DNA of 64,000 nucleotides, taken from assembly GCA_014529385.2 (NCBI GenBank), contig CM043944.1, positions 174,804,740-174,868,739 on the forward strand. The letters run 5' to 3'. The notes beneath the pieces were generated by a model that saw nothing but the letters and a program-made list of their open reading frames with translations, did no database searches and had not been told where the DNA came from. The DNA is from Adiantum capillus-veneris (Eukaryota > Streptophyta > Polypodiopsida > Polypodiales > Pteridaceae). The position numbers and the translations under genes were made by a program. Shown one piece after another: positions 22,003-33,683 of the stretch; positions within the stretch are counted from its first letter, which is position 1, and every line of letters starts with the position of its first letter.

Positions 22003-22311
22003 AGCGAAGGATAAGAAGCGTGCACAGGGGGCTGTAGAGCGAGCTGAGAAAGGCGCAGAAGGAGAAAGGCACAAAGATACAGAGAAGTCACAGTCATGAA
22101 AACATTCGACTGAACATTCGTTCTGACGTGGGCTCCACACGTGTTTTTGAATCCTCCACATGATTTTTAAGATTTTGTATCCTCCACACAGATATTTAAT
22201 TCAAACAATTCTTGCCCATAACACCAGTTTCATACCCCCTAAATTTTAAGCTTCCAAAAGAAACTTTCAACCGGTTAAAACCAGGCCACCTATTCATGCA
22301 TCCACCCTATG
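22003..22311. other. Upstream region of the RING-like gene
   Basis: This holds the probable 5' leader or promoter of the minus-strand gene ending at 19444. One AACCGGTT palindrome is present at about 22270. No TATA element stands out. It ends where the truncated LTR E begins. Confidence 0.3.
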
Positions 22312-22743
22312 ATGAGATTAGGTCATGGGTCGGCGATGCCAAAAGCTACGGATTACTATGAAGTGCTTACGCCAATGCGTAGAGCTCTTACCTGCGGGGT
22401 TACAATGCAACAGATGCGACTGCAATGTGACAACCAGGGAGGGAGTAAGAAGCGTGAGAAGGAGAGAAGTGAGCGTCGTTAGCTCACGCTGTGTTTCTAT
22501 TATTCAAAACTTATGAAAAACTTACAAAAATTGGCTTTTATACCTTAGCCAAGGTTTTTGTGGTCAAAACTAATGATCTGAGAGCTCTAACTAAAGGCAT
22601 GTTGATACAATCTGGAAGCTTGTAGCCCTGGCTCATCAATTACCCAAGTAGAAGTTACAATATTCTCGATTCATCAAAATAATAAATGTTTTTACAATGA
22701 AAGCTCCGAAAAATGATATTTGAGTTAGCTTGTGGCTGCTAAC
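22312..22743 (-). repeat. 3' LTR of E1 (truncated)
   Basis: Minus-strand TGTTAGCAGCC... matches 36601-37039. The last ~465 bp of the LTR, present at 36135-36600, are missing here, and unrelated sequence begins at 22311. Confidence 0.75.
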
Positions 22744-22757
22744 ATTCCCCCCCTCAT
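22744..22757 (-). other. Polypurine tract of E1
   Basis: The minus strand reads GATGAGGGGGGGAA immediately before the LTR start TGTTAGC. Confidence 0.75.
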
Positions 22758-22759
22758 CG

Positions 22760-25700
22760 ACTGTGTCTTCCCTTGACATAGCTTCATGGGCTAAAGTAGT
22801 TTTCGGGTTGACGGTTGGTGAGGCGATCTTTAAGCGTGTGGAGTGCTTTCTCATATCTGAATCTTCTCTCTTTGTCAAGAATCTGCAAGAATTGCATGGT
22901 GACCCTGTTTTTAAGCTCAATGGCTGAGTAGCCAACAAATCTGGATGTTACGTTGCTTATCTCATTGGCCCAAATATCTTCGTTTTCCGAGTGAAGAACC
23001 CTGTATAAAATACTTCCTCAAACGTTAGCATATTGCTAGATGGCAAAAACATGCATCGGGGTGGAAGCCATAAAGAACTTCTTTGGAAGGCTGGCCACTT
23101 AGGTCGTAGCAGAGACTCTTGTTACCTTGAAGGAATGACATCCATGGTCCTCCTGCTTGCTCTGGCTCATGAAAAGCTTCAATACATGTGAGCAACATTT
23201 GGAAAATCTTATACAGCATGGAACATGAGAGGTTAGGAAGACTTTTGAAGCCTAAGTCATGGCGTCCATTAGGGTTTTCACCATGTACTCCTCCGTTGTC
23301 GGTCCTTGCTCTGGAGCTAGCAATCTTGGATAGTTTATCCATATTGCCACTTCTTATTCAGTGCTTCATGTGCTTGCCATGTCCTTACCCTTAGTACATG
23401 ACAAAAACTTGGGTCTTTCTGAAGGGCTGCAGGTGCTCTTGGGAACAGAAGCAGATATCTTGGATTCTTGCTCAACCAGCTCTTTCTCCACTTGGGGTGG
23501 ACATCTTCTACACCTTCTGTTTGCATATCTTTATATAGTCTTTCTTTTACCTGTAACAGCTCTACCTTGATCAGAGGGTATGGAAATGATTGTTGATGCC
23601 ATTGTGCATTGATTTGGTTGGGAGTGAGTTGAGTGACATTGAATGAGTAGAGAACTCTCAATTCCCAATCCATCACCACTTTCCATTCTGCATCTGTCTC
23701 CTGAACGACTCAGCTTTAGATAGCTCGACCATGGGAACTTGCTCTGCTTCACTCGGTGGGATCTGGAAGTCTTCTCCTCCTCCTAGACCTTCTGTCGGCT
23801 GTGTTTCCATCTCAGCAAAAGAGACTGATGGAATGTCAATAGTTGGTTGTTATGAGGGACCTGCTTCGTCTTGTGGCTCTGGTTGTCCTTCTTGCAGCAG
23901 CTAATTGACTCTTTTTAGCTATGCTATCTCCTTGAGCAATTGCTCTTCTCGTTGTACCCACATCAGTGCAAGGTCTCTTCTTTGGGATTGCTCTAGCTTT
24001 AGCTCTAGCTTGAGATCCTTGTTCTTCTTTTCCAAAGCCTTATATACTTCATGTGTACCTTTGATCGAGGCAGCGGCATGATTTTTCCTTATCTGTCATA
24101 AAAGTGTTGCCTGATCATTGATCCTTTGCTTTGAGTATTGAAAAGATGTGTTTGCTACATCGAGCTGCACTTGGATCTTCTGTACTAACAGAGTTGTGGT
24201 TAGGAGTTCATTGGTTACCTCTGTCAGCTGTTGGCCTTTGGTCTTACAGGCATCTGATAACTTGGTAAGAAGTTTGCTCAGATCCTCCATTTCTTTTTGT
24301 TGCTTCTCTTTGGCTAGTTGGTGTTGTTAGGCTTCAGTTTTCAGCTCTTGGATTCTTTGTAGATCGAAGATGACATTCATCATGTCATCCAATTCTCCTT
24401 GTAGAGCATCGATGACCATTTCCAGCTCCCTAGCCTTAGCATTGTGGCTAATTGGTGTTGTTTGCATTTTCTCGGTCATCGCCTGCATGTGCTTGGCCTT
24501 TCATTCACATGTATGATGACTACATCATTTGTCTATCAATCTTCAGGCTCTATAGGCTATCTGGATGTTTCAGTTGTTTTGGTTTGTGGCTCTTTAGGTG
24601 GTTCTGTGGTGGCTGCTTGTGGTTGCGACAGGGTTTCTACCTCTCCTTGAGGCTATGCGGTTGCCTCTGCTGCTTCGATTGCTTGAGGTTTTGTGGGTGC
24701 CTTTGTGGTTTCTTGTTGGGTGGTCGTAGATGGTTCTGTCTCCGTTTTTGTTGCTTTGGGCTGTTCAAAACTGGTTGCTGCATGTTCCTGGTGTTCAGGA
24801 TCTTTTTCCTTGGCTTCCTCGCCCTCATTGGGTCTGACTATTGGTGAAGGGCGAGGACTTGGCATTGGGTGGTGGTCTGTGGTCGTAGCAGGTGACATGG
24901 GCTTTAGAGACATTTCTTCTTGGTCATGTTGTGTCTCACTTTGTTCTGTAGCCTTTGTCTGTCTTTGTTGCTCTTCTGCATCTTCTCTTGCTTTTCTCTT
25001 AGCTTCTTGAGCTTCTTTTAATTTTAGAGCTTTTGCTTTTGCATACATCCGTTCAAGAAAGTCTGTGGGGTCCTCTGCTTCTTTCCTTGCAAGGTTCTTA
25101 GTTCTGGGACCCCTTATCTCTTTTGGAACCCACCTTTTCAGGTCTCTTTCAAACCTCGCCTTCTTCTGCTGAGGTTCCTCTTGGTGTGCAACTACAGCTT
25201 TCTTCTTCATCTCTTCTATTCTGGCCCTTCTCTCTTCATTGTCTAAGCTCTCACTGTTATAAGCTTCATGAGAGCTTTCTGTCGATTCTTCATCTGACTT
25301 GTAAACTCTCTTTGACAAACGTGTGGTTCTGGGAGATGGCTGTGCAGATACAATCCATGTGTTCTGATCTGGGATTGGCGGCAAATTGTTTGCCATGCCA
25401 ATAGAATGGAATGCTATTCTTGTCAGTAATTCAGGTGCGCCCAGATATGTGATTTTTCCTTCTTTCTTGGTGCCATTCAGTGTTGTCAGCACATACTGCG
25501 CTTGATCAATCGGTTGCCTTGTTGTCGACTTCAACACTTGGGTGAAGGTAGTCGCAATTGCATGATTTGGTGTGGTATACCGTGGCAGTCTCTTTTCTAG
25601 AAAGTGGAAGTGCTGATGATACAGACGTGCTGATTCTTCCACTTGCCTTTGGATGAGGTCGACAAAAGTTGCAGTAGCAGTCTCCTTGGTGAAGGTGCTT

Positions 25701-26180
25701 GCTATATTTCTGTCCCGAGCCCACATTGCCATCCCTTCATTTGGCAACTTCAGTGCCTTGGCCACAATTTCCTTTGTGATTACCACTTTGACTTTCTGCC
25801 CTTGTTAGTCAATGATTTGGGCTGACCCGTGTTCTTTAATTGTAGACAGTAGCTCATAGGCTTTTTGAAAATCTATGCCGCACGGTTCTTGGTCGTAGAA
25901 GTCCCTAAGGCCCAGTCTTTTGTTGGCTTTTTTTGTGTCCGATTTGACAACTACATTGTAGATCTCTTTTGGTAGCATCTACAGCTCTACTTGGTGTCCT
26001 TCTTCACTCTTAAACCTGCATGTGAAAACCGTTGTATTGTTTTCCTCAAGCTATTCTCTGGACAAGTATGTTGCCTTGGCCGTCTTTATTGAACTTGGGT
26101 CCGGTTGGTAGGGTGGCATCTCTTGCAACTTTTCCTTCTGGGACACTCTTTTCTTGGCCTTCTGGGCCGCTTGCATTGCT
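22760..26180 (-). pseudogene. Extra 3' ORF of E1 (Tat-type additional ORF), decayed
   Basis: The longest clean piece is 25786-24653 (about 377 codons), with VVITKEIVAKALKLPNEG near its start, then a charged region with RWVPKEIRGPRTKN and a long Glu/Gln/Lys/Thr/Pro tail. The frame continues upstream to about 26180 through three stop codons (25805-25807, 25979-25981 and 26051-26053), each one step from Gln. Downstream, coiled-coil-like pieces occur at 24290-24096 and further remnants at 23679-23335. The position between integrase and 3' LTR matches additional ORFs known in Tat-lineage elements. E2 carries a related domain at 39392-39039. The function is unknown. Confidence 0.6.
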
Positions 26181-26199
26181 CCTGTTATGGGAATACAAT

Positions 26200-28200
26200 G
26201 CCAAAGAAAGTTTTGTAAATTCCACTCAATTGCTAACAAATTGAGTCCAATTTGCTTCAAATCAATTTTGAAACATGCATAGATGCATAAAAACATGTAA
26301 AGATCAAAATCATAAAGTTCAAGTAAAAATTTGCAGTAGCTGGGGTTTTTTTCCAACTTTTTGGATTTTTGACATCATAGGCTTGAAACATATAGCATTT
26401 AGATGCTCTAAGTCAAGTGTGGGCTCATTTGAGTGCATTGGGTGAAATGGTACCAGATTTAGGCTTTCCATCTCTGAAACAGTAGATATAAAGGGATTTT
26501 GAGATTTTGAGATCCAAAGTTGCTAAAACTTGGTTAGTGGACTTGGGACATCATGTGCTTTGGTCCCATAATTTTCTCCCATTTTGGCAAGAAAGTAAAT
26601 AATCGTGATTATTAACTTTTTCATCAAAATGAACATTTTTTGGTGCAGCTTGGTTCTAGGCATGATGTAGACTCTGTGTATGATATATGGTGTGATTTGG
26701 ATCAAAAAATGTGACTGATAACTCAGAAATTGGTTTGGAAAGACTTCTTTGCGTTTTTTGACAATTTTCCAAGTTTTCCTTGATCATTTTGGCTCATACT
26801 TGAAATGTGGCATGTAATAGGTGTGTACAAGTGATAGGTGAAGTGAAGGTACCATTTTCAAGCCAAAAAACTACAAAAGTGAATAATCGCGATTATTTAT
26901 AACAGTCAACTTTTGTTTTCTAAACTTGACAATTTTTTACCTAGACATATTCAATACACCTAAAACAAGTCCTGAATTGAAATTGGTAAAGTTTTGTCTT
27001 GTCGGCATCACTTTGTGCTTTGTCGATTCTGAAATCAATAATTTTTGTGACTACATGGCCTGTGGAGTTGGTTAGTCCCTTTTGAAGCTATAGACTTGCC
27101 CGCTACATAGTCCTGAAGCTACCCATCCAATTTTGGCCCATTTGGAGTCAGTTTGACTTCGTATGTCAAATTTGACGCTTTGTAGCCTTCGAGCTGTTTT
27201 TTGCTTTTCGAGAGCTTGCCTTGACTATTTTTATGAAACCATACATGTACATTGTGTATAGACCCAGTCTATAAGCTGTCTGTGGAGTCAGAATCCAATT
27301 CTGGTATCTGACAAAAATCTAGCTTTTCTACTTTGGATCCCCCTCGACCCCTGTCGGATGGTCAACTGGTGATATAGAAGTGTTCTATTATATAAGGGCA
27401 TGCTACAGTTCAAGTCTCGTCCAATTTGGTTGAGCTGACATGCCACTATAGTCAGTTTTTTTCGTAGGACTTCGTGCACTGCTCGGATTCTAGGGTTTTT
27501 TCCTTGAGCTGAGACTTGCTATTCGCCATATAGAAGTGATCATTGATAAGCATAGAACTTATCCTTCATGTCTCGTGTGAGACGGCATTGTAACGGGCGA
27601 CTGTGACTCTGAAAATCGTGCGCGAAGAAGGTCGAGAGCTCTCTTCTCCAAGGGCGACTAGTGGAAATGAGGTGATTTTAGACTACCCTGGATATCTATA
27701 CTCGGATTTCCCAAACTATTTTTCCCCAAATTCCCCTATTAGTCCTACTAGGCCGTGAAATCTATGTTAGACTCAAAAAAAATCTCAATCGGATTCCGGT
27801 AGCTCATTTTGCAAGAATTTATGAAAGTAGGCCTTGGCAACCTAATTTAGGCTTCCCGCTTCCCTCTGCCAATTTGATTGAATTTTTTTTGTGCTTGGCC
27901 TTGTCCTTCTGATTATCAGCATATCTTCAGTTTTCCATCTGAGCTCATTTGATATTTATTAATAATTTTAACATCAATATTTTTTCTCCCTCTTCAAAAA
28001 TTGCCCTTAATTACTTAGTTTCCTTCCACCCCTCCTAGATGGCGTACTCCGAGACAACTGTGTGCATGGGTTGAACAATTGTATCTATGCATAACCTTGG
28101 TCGGCTCTACCATGCTTTGAAGATCAATGCAATTAAAACCATTATGTTGTGCACGAGTTGGGTCTTGAGTAATTAACTCAAGGATTTCTAATGTCGAGGT
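26200..28200. other. Non-coding spacer of E1 with palindromic repeats
   Basis: AT-rich, no usable frame. Near-perfect palindromes AAATAATCGTGATTATT (26594-26616) and GAATAATCGCGATTATTTA (26881-26902) stand 287 bases apart. The same motif and spacing recur at 33776-34657 in opposite surrounding orientation. Confidence 0.6.
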
Positions 28201-29060
28201 TTTCTTTTGCTATCTTCCAAAGAGCAAATCGTGTAGCTTGTGTGCTCTTTGCTTTATTGTACCATCAGGATGCTTTGGCACGCTGATTTCTTGAGCTGTT
28301 AGTATCATTAATGATGGTTGTCGAGCTTTTACCCTCCATTGGTATCTTAGTTTGCTTTGGTCAAAATGTTGTGGTTGAGTCTTTTGAGACTTAACTCTTT
28401 ATTGCTTTATCAGTTTTACGGTTTGCGGAGAAGATAAGTGCTCCTTTTTCTTCCAAATCCATTTTGTGTTAGGTTCCTTGCTCGGAGATTATCTTCTTTG
28501 TGTTTTGAACCTTGGAACCATGTTTGGTACAATAGATGATGTTTTGGGCACCCAAATTTGAATCGGTTTTTCCTTTAGCTGTGCTTTTGGTACCCAAATT
28601 TTCCTGACTCCTTGCATGCTACTTGTAGCATTTGCTTTCCGATAGGATAGAGAAGATTGATTACCTTGTGGTTTTCTCTAGTGGTAACCTCCTTTCCATT
28701 CCTCCTTGCTTTGTGCAATTGGAACAATGAGTTGTCCGCTTTTAGGTGATAGCTTGAGCTGATTGGTATCCCAATCTGGTACTGCCTTGTACATCCGCAT
28801 CCATGAGATTCCAAGAATCATTGTTTTATTCATGTGTTCATCTGGTAAGCATACAACTGATGAGGGCATGAACATCCATGTGCTATCACATTTAAGTTGA
28901 CTACTCCCAATGTCGGTGTTGGGTTCTTGTTGCATCCTTTAATAGTCGATATTCCTACTGTCAAAGACTAGTTTGTTGCTTTCTTGTACGTGGAATACTT
29001 GACTGCATTTACTCGAGCTCCAATATCGACCAATGTATTTGTGCTATGATTGTTTAGTTA
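28200..29060 (-). pseudogene. Retropepsin-like region downstream of the integrase in E1
   Basis: Minus-strand reading shows NTLVDIGARVNAVKYSTYKK (active-site-like D-I-G-A) and, about 80 codons later, MNKTMILGISWMRMYKAV (end-of-protease signature), then residues with two WVPK repeats. Stops at 29058-29060 and 28968-28970 and at least one frame change break it. Retropepsin normally lies before reverse transcriptase. Here it follows the integrase C-terminus on the same strand. It could be a rearranged piece of another element or a real extra protease ORF. Confidence 0.6.
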
Positions 29061-29135
29061 TACTTTGATGCGAAGGTCCATTCCATCTCACCATTCATCA
29101 TCCGTTGATACTGTATCTTTCTGTAATTCCCATAG

Positions 29136-31075
29136 TCAGTCATCTCGTTCCAGAGTGTTGATGGGAATAGGTATGTCTTGATTTTTGAGAGCAGCTTTCC
29201 TTTTGAGTACTCGAAACCGAGCTTCCTCTTGGGCTTCATCAATAACCTGTTGTCGTTTTATCTTTCTTTGCTTTGTTGCATGCATCTTTTCTAGCAATTC
29301 ATTGGTTAGTGGAAAATTGTACTTATTTAAGCGGCATCCACTAATCCAATTAGCCATTGGTTCACCATCTAGGGTGGACAACTTAACTGCTCCACTGGGA
29401 GATACATCTTCAATGATAAATTGTTGGTTTCCCTTTTTCTTAAACTTGGGAATGTGTTGCTTAGGGGAATAGACTAAAACTAAGTCCCCTTTTTTGAAGA
29501 TTTTTGTTATTAGATGGGAATCAAAAAACTGTTTTTGTTTCCTCTTTTGTGCATAGATGTGAGCTACAGCAGTTAGCCTTTGCTCGTCAAGCTTTTCTAA
29601 ATCTTCAAGTCTCTCTGACAATTTATGTCCAGTCCACTCAAGATCCTTAGCTACCCTTAGTGTCGACAATAGAAATCCTATTGGTAGTATGGAATCAATA
29701 CCATAAACAAGGTTAAAGGGTTATCATTTAAAGATGTTTTGTATGAAACTCGAGAGTAGCATGGAGATTCATTTCCCAATCTGTCCTTCTTGAACTAACC
29801 ACTTTAGTCAATATTGAGCTAAGAATTTTATTTGTATGCGCAGCTTGTCCATTTGCTTGTGGGTGATAGGGAGTCGATTTGTTATGGATGACCATAAATT
29901 CATTAAGCAAATACTCAAATTACCTCATTGAGGAAATGAGTTCCCCTATCATTAACAATCTCTATTGGCAGTCCATATCTTGTGAACACATTCTCATACA
30001 AGAATGCGGCTGTGGTTCTGGCATCATTATTTTGAGTTGCTTTAGCCTCAATCCACTTGGTCAAATAGTCCGTGGCTACAATGATATATTGAGCTTGGGT
30101 TCTATAAGCAGGTGGTTGTATTAGCCCAAGAAAGCCTATATCCCATTTTGTGAAAGCTCTAGCCCCCATCATTGGTCTTAAGGGCATGCTATCTACACGG
30201 GTTGGCATTTTTGATTGTTGACATGCATCACACCTTCGAACATATTCCTTGGCATCTGCAAAAAGTGTTGGCCACCATATGCCTGCCATTAAGATTTCTC
30301 TTGCAGTGGTCTCACTAGAGAAGTTACTTCCAGCTAATCCAGCATGTGCTTGTTCTATAATGGGAATATATTTTTCTACATTTGCACAAAGAAGCAGATG
30401 TTGATCTTTACCCCTCCGATACAATTGGTTTCCAATAAGAGCATAATCTCTTTCTTCTGTTTCAATTTCTCTTTGACAGTGTTTACTCATATCCTCGGGA
30501 AATGTTCGGCTTGATAAGTAAGTAACTAGATAGTTACTCCACTCAAAAACAAGTGGTATTTGGAACAATGTTACATGAGGTATGTGTGCTTTTTTTTTAC
30601 ATTGAGGACGTTGTTTTACAAAATAATGAACATCCCTCCTCATAATTGGCCAAAATACTCTAAGTCTCAAGATTCTTTGCATAGTTTGGTCTTCGGCAAA
30701 GTGAAGTCCTACTATGGTAATATGTGCTTCACTTAAGTATTGGGTTTTCTCTTCAAGATTAATGCATAAAAGCAACATTCCATCTTGATTTCTTTTGTAT
30801 AACCTTCCAGCTAGTAATTGATACATAGCCGATTGCTCAATTAATCCGATTGTAATAGGAAGTGATATTTGAGAATCCACTTGAGCAATGGTTATCAATG
30901 ATACCATGTTTTCCGACCATTGAGGTATCATTTCCACAGAGAACAAATATGCATCTGGTAGATCATCTATCATACATACATGGCACTGTGGTCGCATGGA
31001 AAGCATTTCAGAACACAACAAATTGATAGCAGAAGAAACACGTTTGACAATGGAATAATGCTTAGTTTTATGCAA
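29136..31075 (-). pseudogene. Integrase of E1 with duplicated zinc-binding domain
   Basis: Minus strand. An RNase H tail is followed by two similar H2C2-type regions: one with GRLYKRNQDGMLLLC and EAHITIVGLHF, whose CxxC reads C-KKK, and one with NQLYRRGKDQHLLLC, QAHAGLAGSNF and CDACQ. The catalytic core has KWDIGFLG (first Asp) and IVNDRGTHFLNEVI (second Asp). After a frame break comes PYHPQANGQAAHTNK, where the catalytic Glu is Ala. The C-terminal domain (29669-29136) carries FKKGDLVLVYSPKQ and a GPY-like stretch. A deletion joins the core and C-terminal parts near 29700. Frame breaks and the lost Glu make it inactive. Confidence 0.85.
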
Positions 31076-31077
31076 AA

Positions 31078-31724
31078 GAGCAGGACCAGTGTCAAAGACA
31101 CGAATGAGAGCACTAGCAACCTGGATTACTGTGGTCTGGTGTCAGATATCTTGAAAGTCAGCTTCAAACGGTTTGAGATGTTTTGTTGGATGTAAAGAGG
31201 TTCAAGGTGATTACTTATGGTTGCAATGCAACGGTACGCAGAGATGGAAACAAGCTTGTGCAGATAGATTCTACAAAGGTTTGGACAGATGCGAGCGACA
31301 CGTTTGCTCTCCCCGAGCATTGCGAGCAAGTGGTCTTTGTACCAGACCCTCGAGAGCGACAATGATGGTTTGTGGTTCAGGTTGCTCCAAGAAATAAACA
31401 AGTATTTGAAGGGCAAGAGCTCCTGGAGGAAATTCGGCACACGACGTAGATACTACTCTGAAATTATATGAGATGGAGGAAGGTATGGCAGAGGAAGCTG
31501 ACACATATACGAGGGATGACGCAGATGAGGCAGATATGACACTTGTAGATGAAGATGCAATGGACGAAGACAATTCGCCAGAACGAGTTGGGACAGAGTT
31601 ATGTCTGCAATTAGAGATAGACGATTATACGGTGCAAGATCTTATCGATGATGCCTCACTAGTCGAGGCCTGTAAGTGTTTGTGTGAAGACATTGATTTA
31701 AAATTAAGCTCTTTCTTAATTTAA
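31078..31724 (+). pseudogene. CACTA TNP2-like transposase, C-terminal (DUF4216-like) part
   Basis: The plus-strand residues NLDYCGLVSDILKVSFKRF, then VKRFKVITYGCNATVRRDG and FALPEHCEQVVFVPDPRERQ, match the pattern of the DUF4216 domain at the end of plant CACTA transposases (DYYG-L...VVLFKC-W-D...PF-LA-Q-QVFYV-D). An acidic tail follows (31473-31724). Stops and a frame change break it, and the catalytic region is absent. GTAAGT at 31671 may be a splice donor to an acceptor at about 31766. Confidence 0.7.
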
Positions 31725-31766
31725 ACAAAGGTGTTCTGACGCTTTCTTTTACTTTCTTTGTGCAGG

Positions 31767-33050
31767 ACTTTCGTATGGCAGGCCAGTCGCCAGATCCCGC
31801 TTCTATGAGTGCTGATGCATTTATGGGCTTCATCACACGGATGACACCACTCAGATGGCAGATACGTCTTAGTATTGGATAGCCAAAGATGGGTACCACA
31901 CCTCTGAGCTTCACACCCGAGGGTCCGACGCCTATGGGGGGAGACGTGTATGGGTACGACGCGTGCGAGGTCTCCCATCACGGCCGCTTCGACACCTAGG
32001 GGTACGGCAGAGGTGGGTACGTTAGCATCTTCGCAGCATAGGTGCACTCGCCGATCTCGGTGATTGTCAGGTGGAGGTGGTGGTTGTTGTGGAGGAGGAT
32101 CCACAGATGCTTCAACCCCTCCTCTCTCACGACCCCCGTCCTACCCAGACACACCTCTCGACACACCTCTTAGCACACCTCGGACACCTTGGGGGACACA
32201 CGATCCTAGTGCCTCCAAGGTCTATACTGTACGGGCAGATGGACACGTTGACATGGATAGAGTAGGGACTGAGATGAGACAGCGGGTTGGCCAGCTCGCG
32301 AAGCTGCAGTTTTCTACCACCATTACGTCTTGGCCTGATCAGGATCGTAGCAAAATCAATTATATAGTGGAGACCATCATGAGAGAGTATCAGCCTGCTC
32401 CGAGTTCAGAGGAGCTTCCAAGGAGGTGGATCACAAATGTTGCATGGGACACCGTGAAACATCGTCAAGATACAGCTCGTCAGGCTTTCAGGCAGGGCTC
32501 GCCGAAGCTTTCGGGCATCTCACACGAGACGTGACAGCAGATCAGGGAGGATGAGCAGACAGTGGACACGAGGTTCAGACATCAGCGTCAGGCCGCAGAG
32601 GTACGTAGGATGACCAGGGACACATCTCATCTTGGCAGTGGAGGCTTTGACACCTTTCTCTATGAGTTTGTGAGTTTCCAATCCAATCCTAGCTATGGAG
32701 GTTTTAAAAAAAAGCGATGAATCATGTATTCTTAATTACTTTGGTTTTGGTATAAACATAGAATCTTGCAATGCATCGAGCCCCGACACACTAGGAGGAG
32801 ACAGATAGATATCGGAGAGGCATTTATGAAGTATTGAATGATCTTGTTGCCGTAGGAGAGCCTGTAGACTGGGAGGCCTTAGGGTCTCGCTGATCGATTG
32901 AGGTGAGACGTTTGATCGAGACAAAAATATGTGTGAGTTGACTTAATTAATTAAGTATATGTGAAGTAATATCAGACTAATTTTGTGACTTGTCCCTTTA
33001 TGTGCAGGTTGTGACGCGCGAGTCATCACTGGATTTCTATATATGTTTTG
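31767..33050 (+). pseudogene. CACTA second ORF (TNPA/transposase-associated type), broken
   Basis: The plus-strand frame starts MAGQSPDPASMSADAF at 31773, has stops, and continues with a Gly/Pro-rich stretch and VYTVRADGHVDMDRVGTEM, ITSWPDQDRSKINYIV, WITNVAWDTVKHRQDTARQAF (32064-32534) and RRGIYEVLNDLVAVGEPVDW (about 32815-32890). Likely splice junctions are GAGGTGAGA at about 32904 and TGTGCAG at about 33008. The pattern fits the second gene of plant CACTA elements, which binds subterminal repeats. Confidence 0.55.
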
Positions 33051-33099
33051 TGAGACACAGACACATCTCTGTGTTTCTTTCTTGTATAGACATGGTTAT

Positions 33100-33255
33100 A
33101 GTTATTGTTTATTGTTTATGGACGTTATGGTTATGGTTATTGTTTTGTTTATGGTTATGTTTAACTTTATGGTTATGGTTATGGTTATTGTTTTGTTTAT
33201 GGTTATGGTTTTGATCAATATGGTTATGGTTATGGTTTTAATTTGGTTATGGTTT
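33100..33255. repeat. (TTATGG)n tract
   Basis: An irregular hexanucleotide TTATGG/GTTATG array, about 150 bp, just past the CACTA second ORF. Confidence 0.85.
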
Positions 33256-33529
33256 TGCACAAAGTTCGTTTCATTTCTTCTATCAACTTGTGCCTTAAAT
33301 CTCATGTGAGATCTTACATAGATATCATGTAGGAGGCGTATACATATGGTTTTTTTTGAAAAGTTTATGTCCAAACGAAGGGAACTCTGTCGAAATTTCT
33401 GCGAGAGCACGGTTGATTTTGGTGCTGCTCGCTTTCTTGGGCAGCTAGGCAGTCTGCTGTGGCTGTGTCCATCTTTTCACTAGGCACAGGCCAGCAGGCT
33501 GCCTGTCCTCTACCCAAGAATTTTTTTTT

Positions 33530-33683
33530 TGATATGATCGTCGAAATACGCGTCGAAAACAGGTGCCTTTCGACACAGATATCGACGTGTATTTTGAAGA
33601 TATCACAGGGACGAAGATTTCGATGCCGTTCTCGACGGCTCGCATCGAAATCTGCGTCGAAGGCACCTGTTTTTGTTGTAGTA
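33530..33683 (+). other. CACTA right end with subterminal inverted repeats
   Basis: Repeated TCGAC/GTCGA motifs, with GATTTCGATGC (33616-33626) and GCATCGAAATC (33642-33652) forming a perfect 11-bp stem. GGTGCCTTTCGAC (about 33562) and TCGAAGGCACC (33657-33667) are inverted copies. The terminus reads TTGTAGTA. Confidence 0.65.

Larger units (their letters stand above)
31078..33683 (+). mobile_element. CACTA (En/Spm-type) transposon remnant
   Basis: A plus-strand insert in E1. It holds the C-terminal part of a TNP2-like transposase, a second spliced ORF, a (TTATGG)n tract and a right end with subterminal inverted motifs finishing in TTGTTGTAGTA at 33683. The canonical end would be ...TAGTG, so the last base is changed. 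The left end, including most of the transposase, is missing, so the remnant is 5'-truncated. Confidence 0.75.

Noticed and set aside
24452-25010. Plus-strand frames rich in Cys, Leu and Phe
   Set aside because: They are the antisense shadow of the Gln/Lys/Glu-rich E1 extra ORF on the minus strand.
33043-33309. Met/Val-rich plus-strand frame
   Set aside because: It is a translation of the (TTATGG)n repeat.
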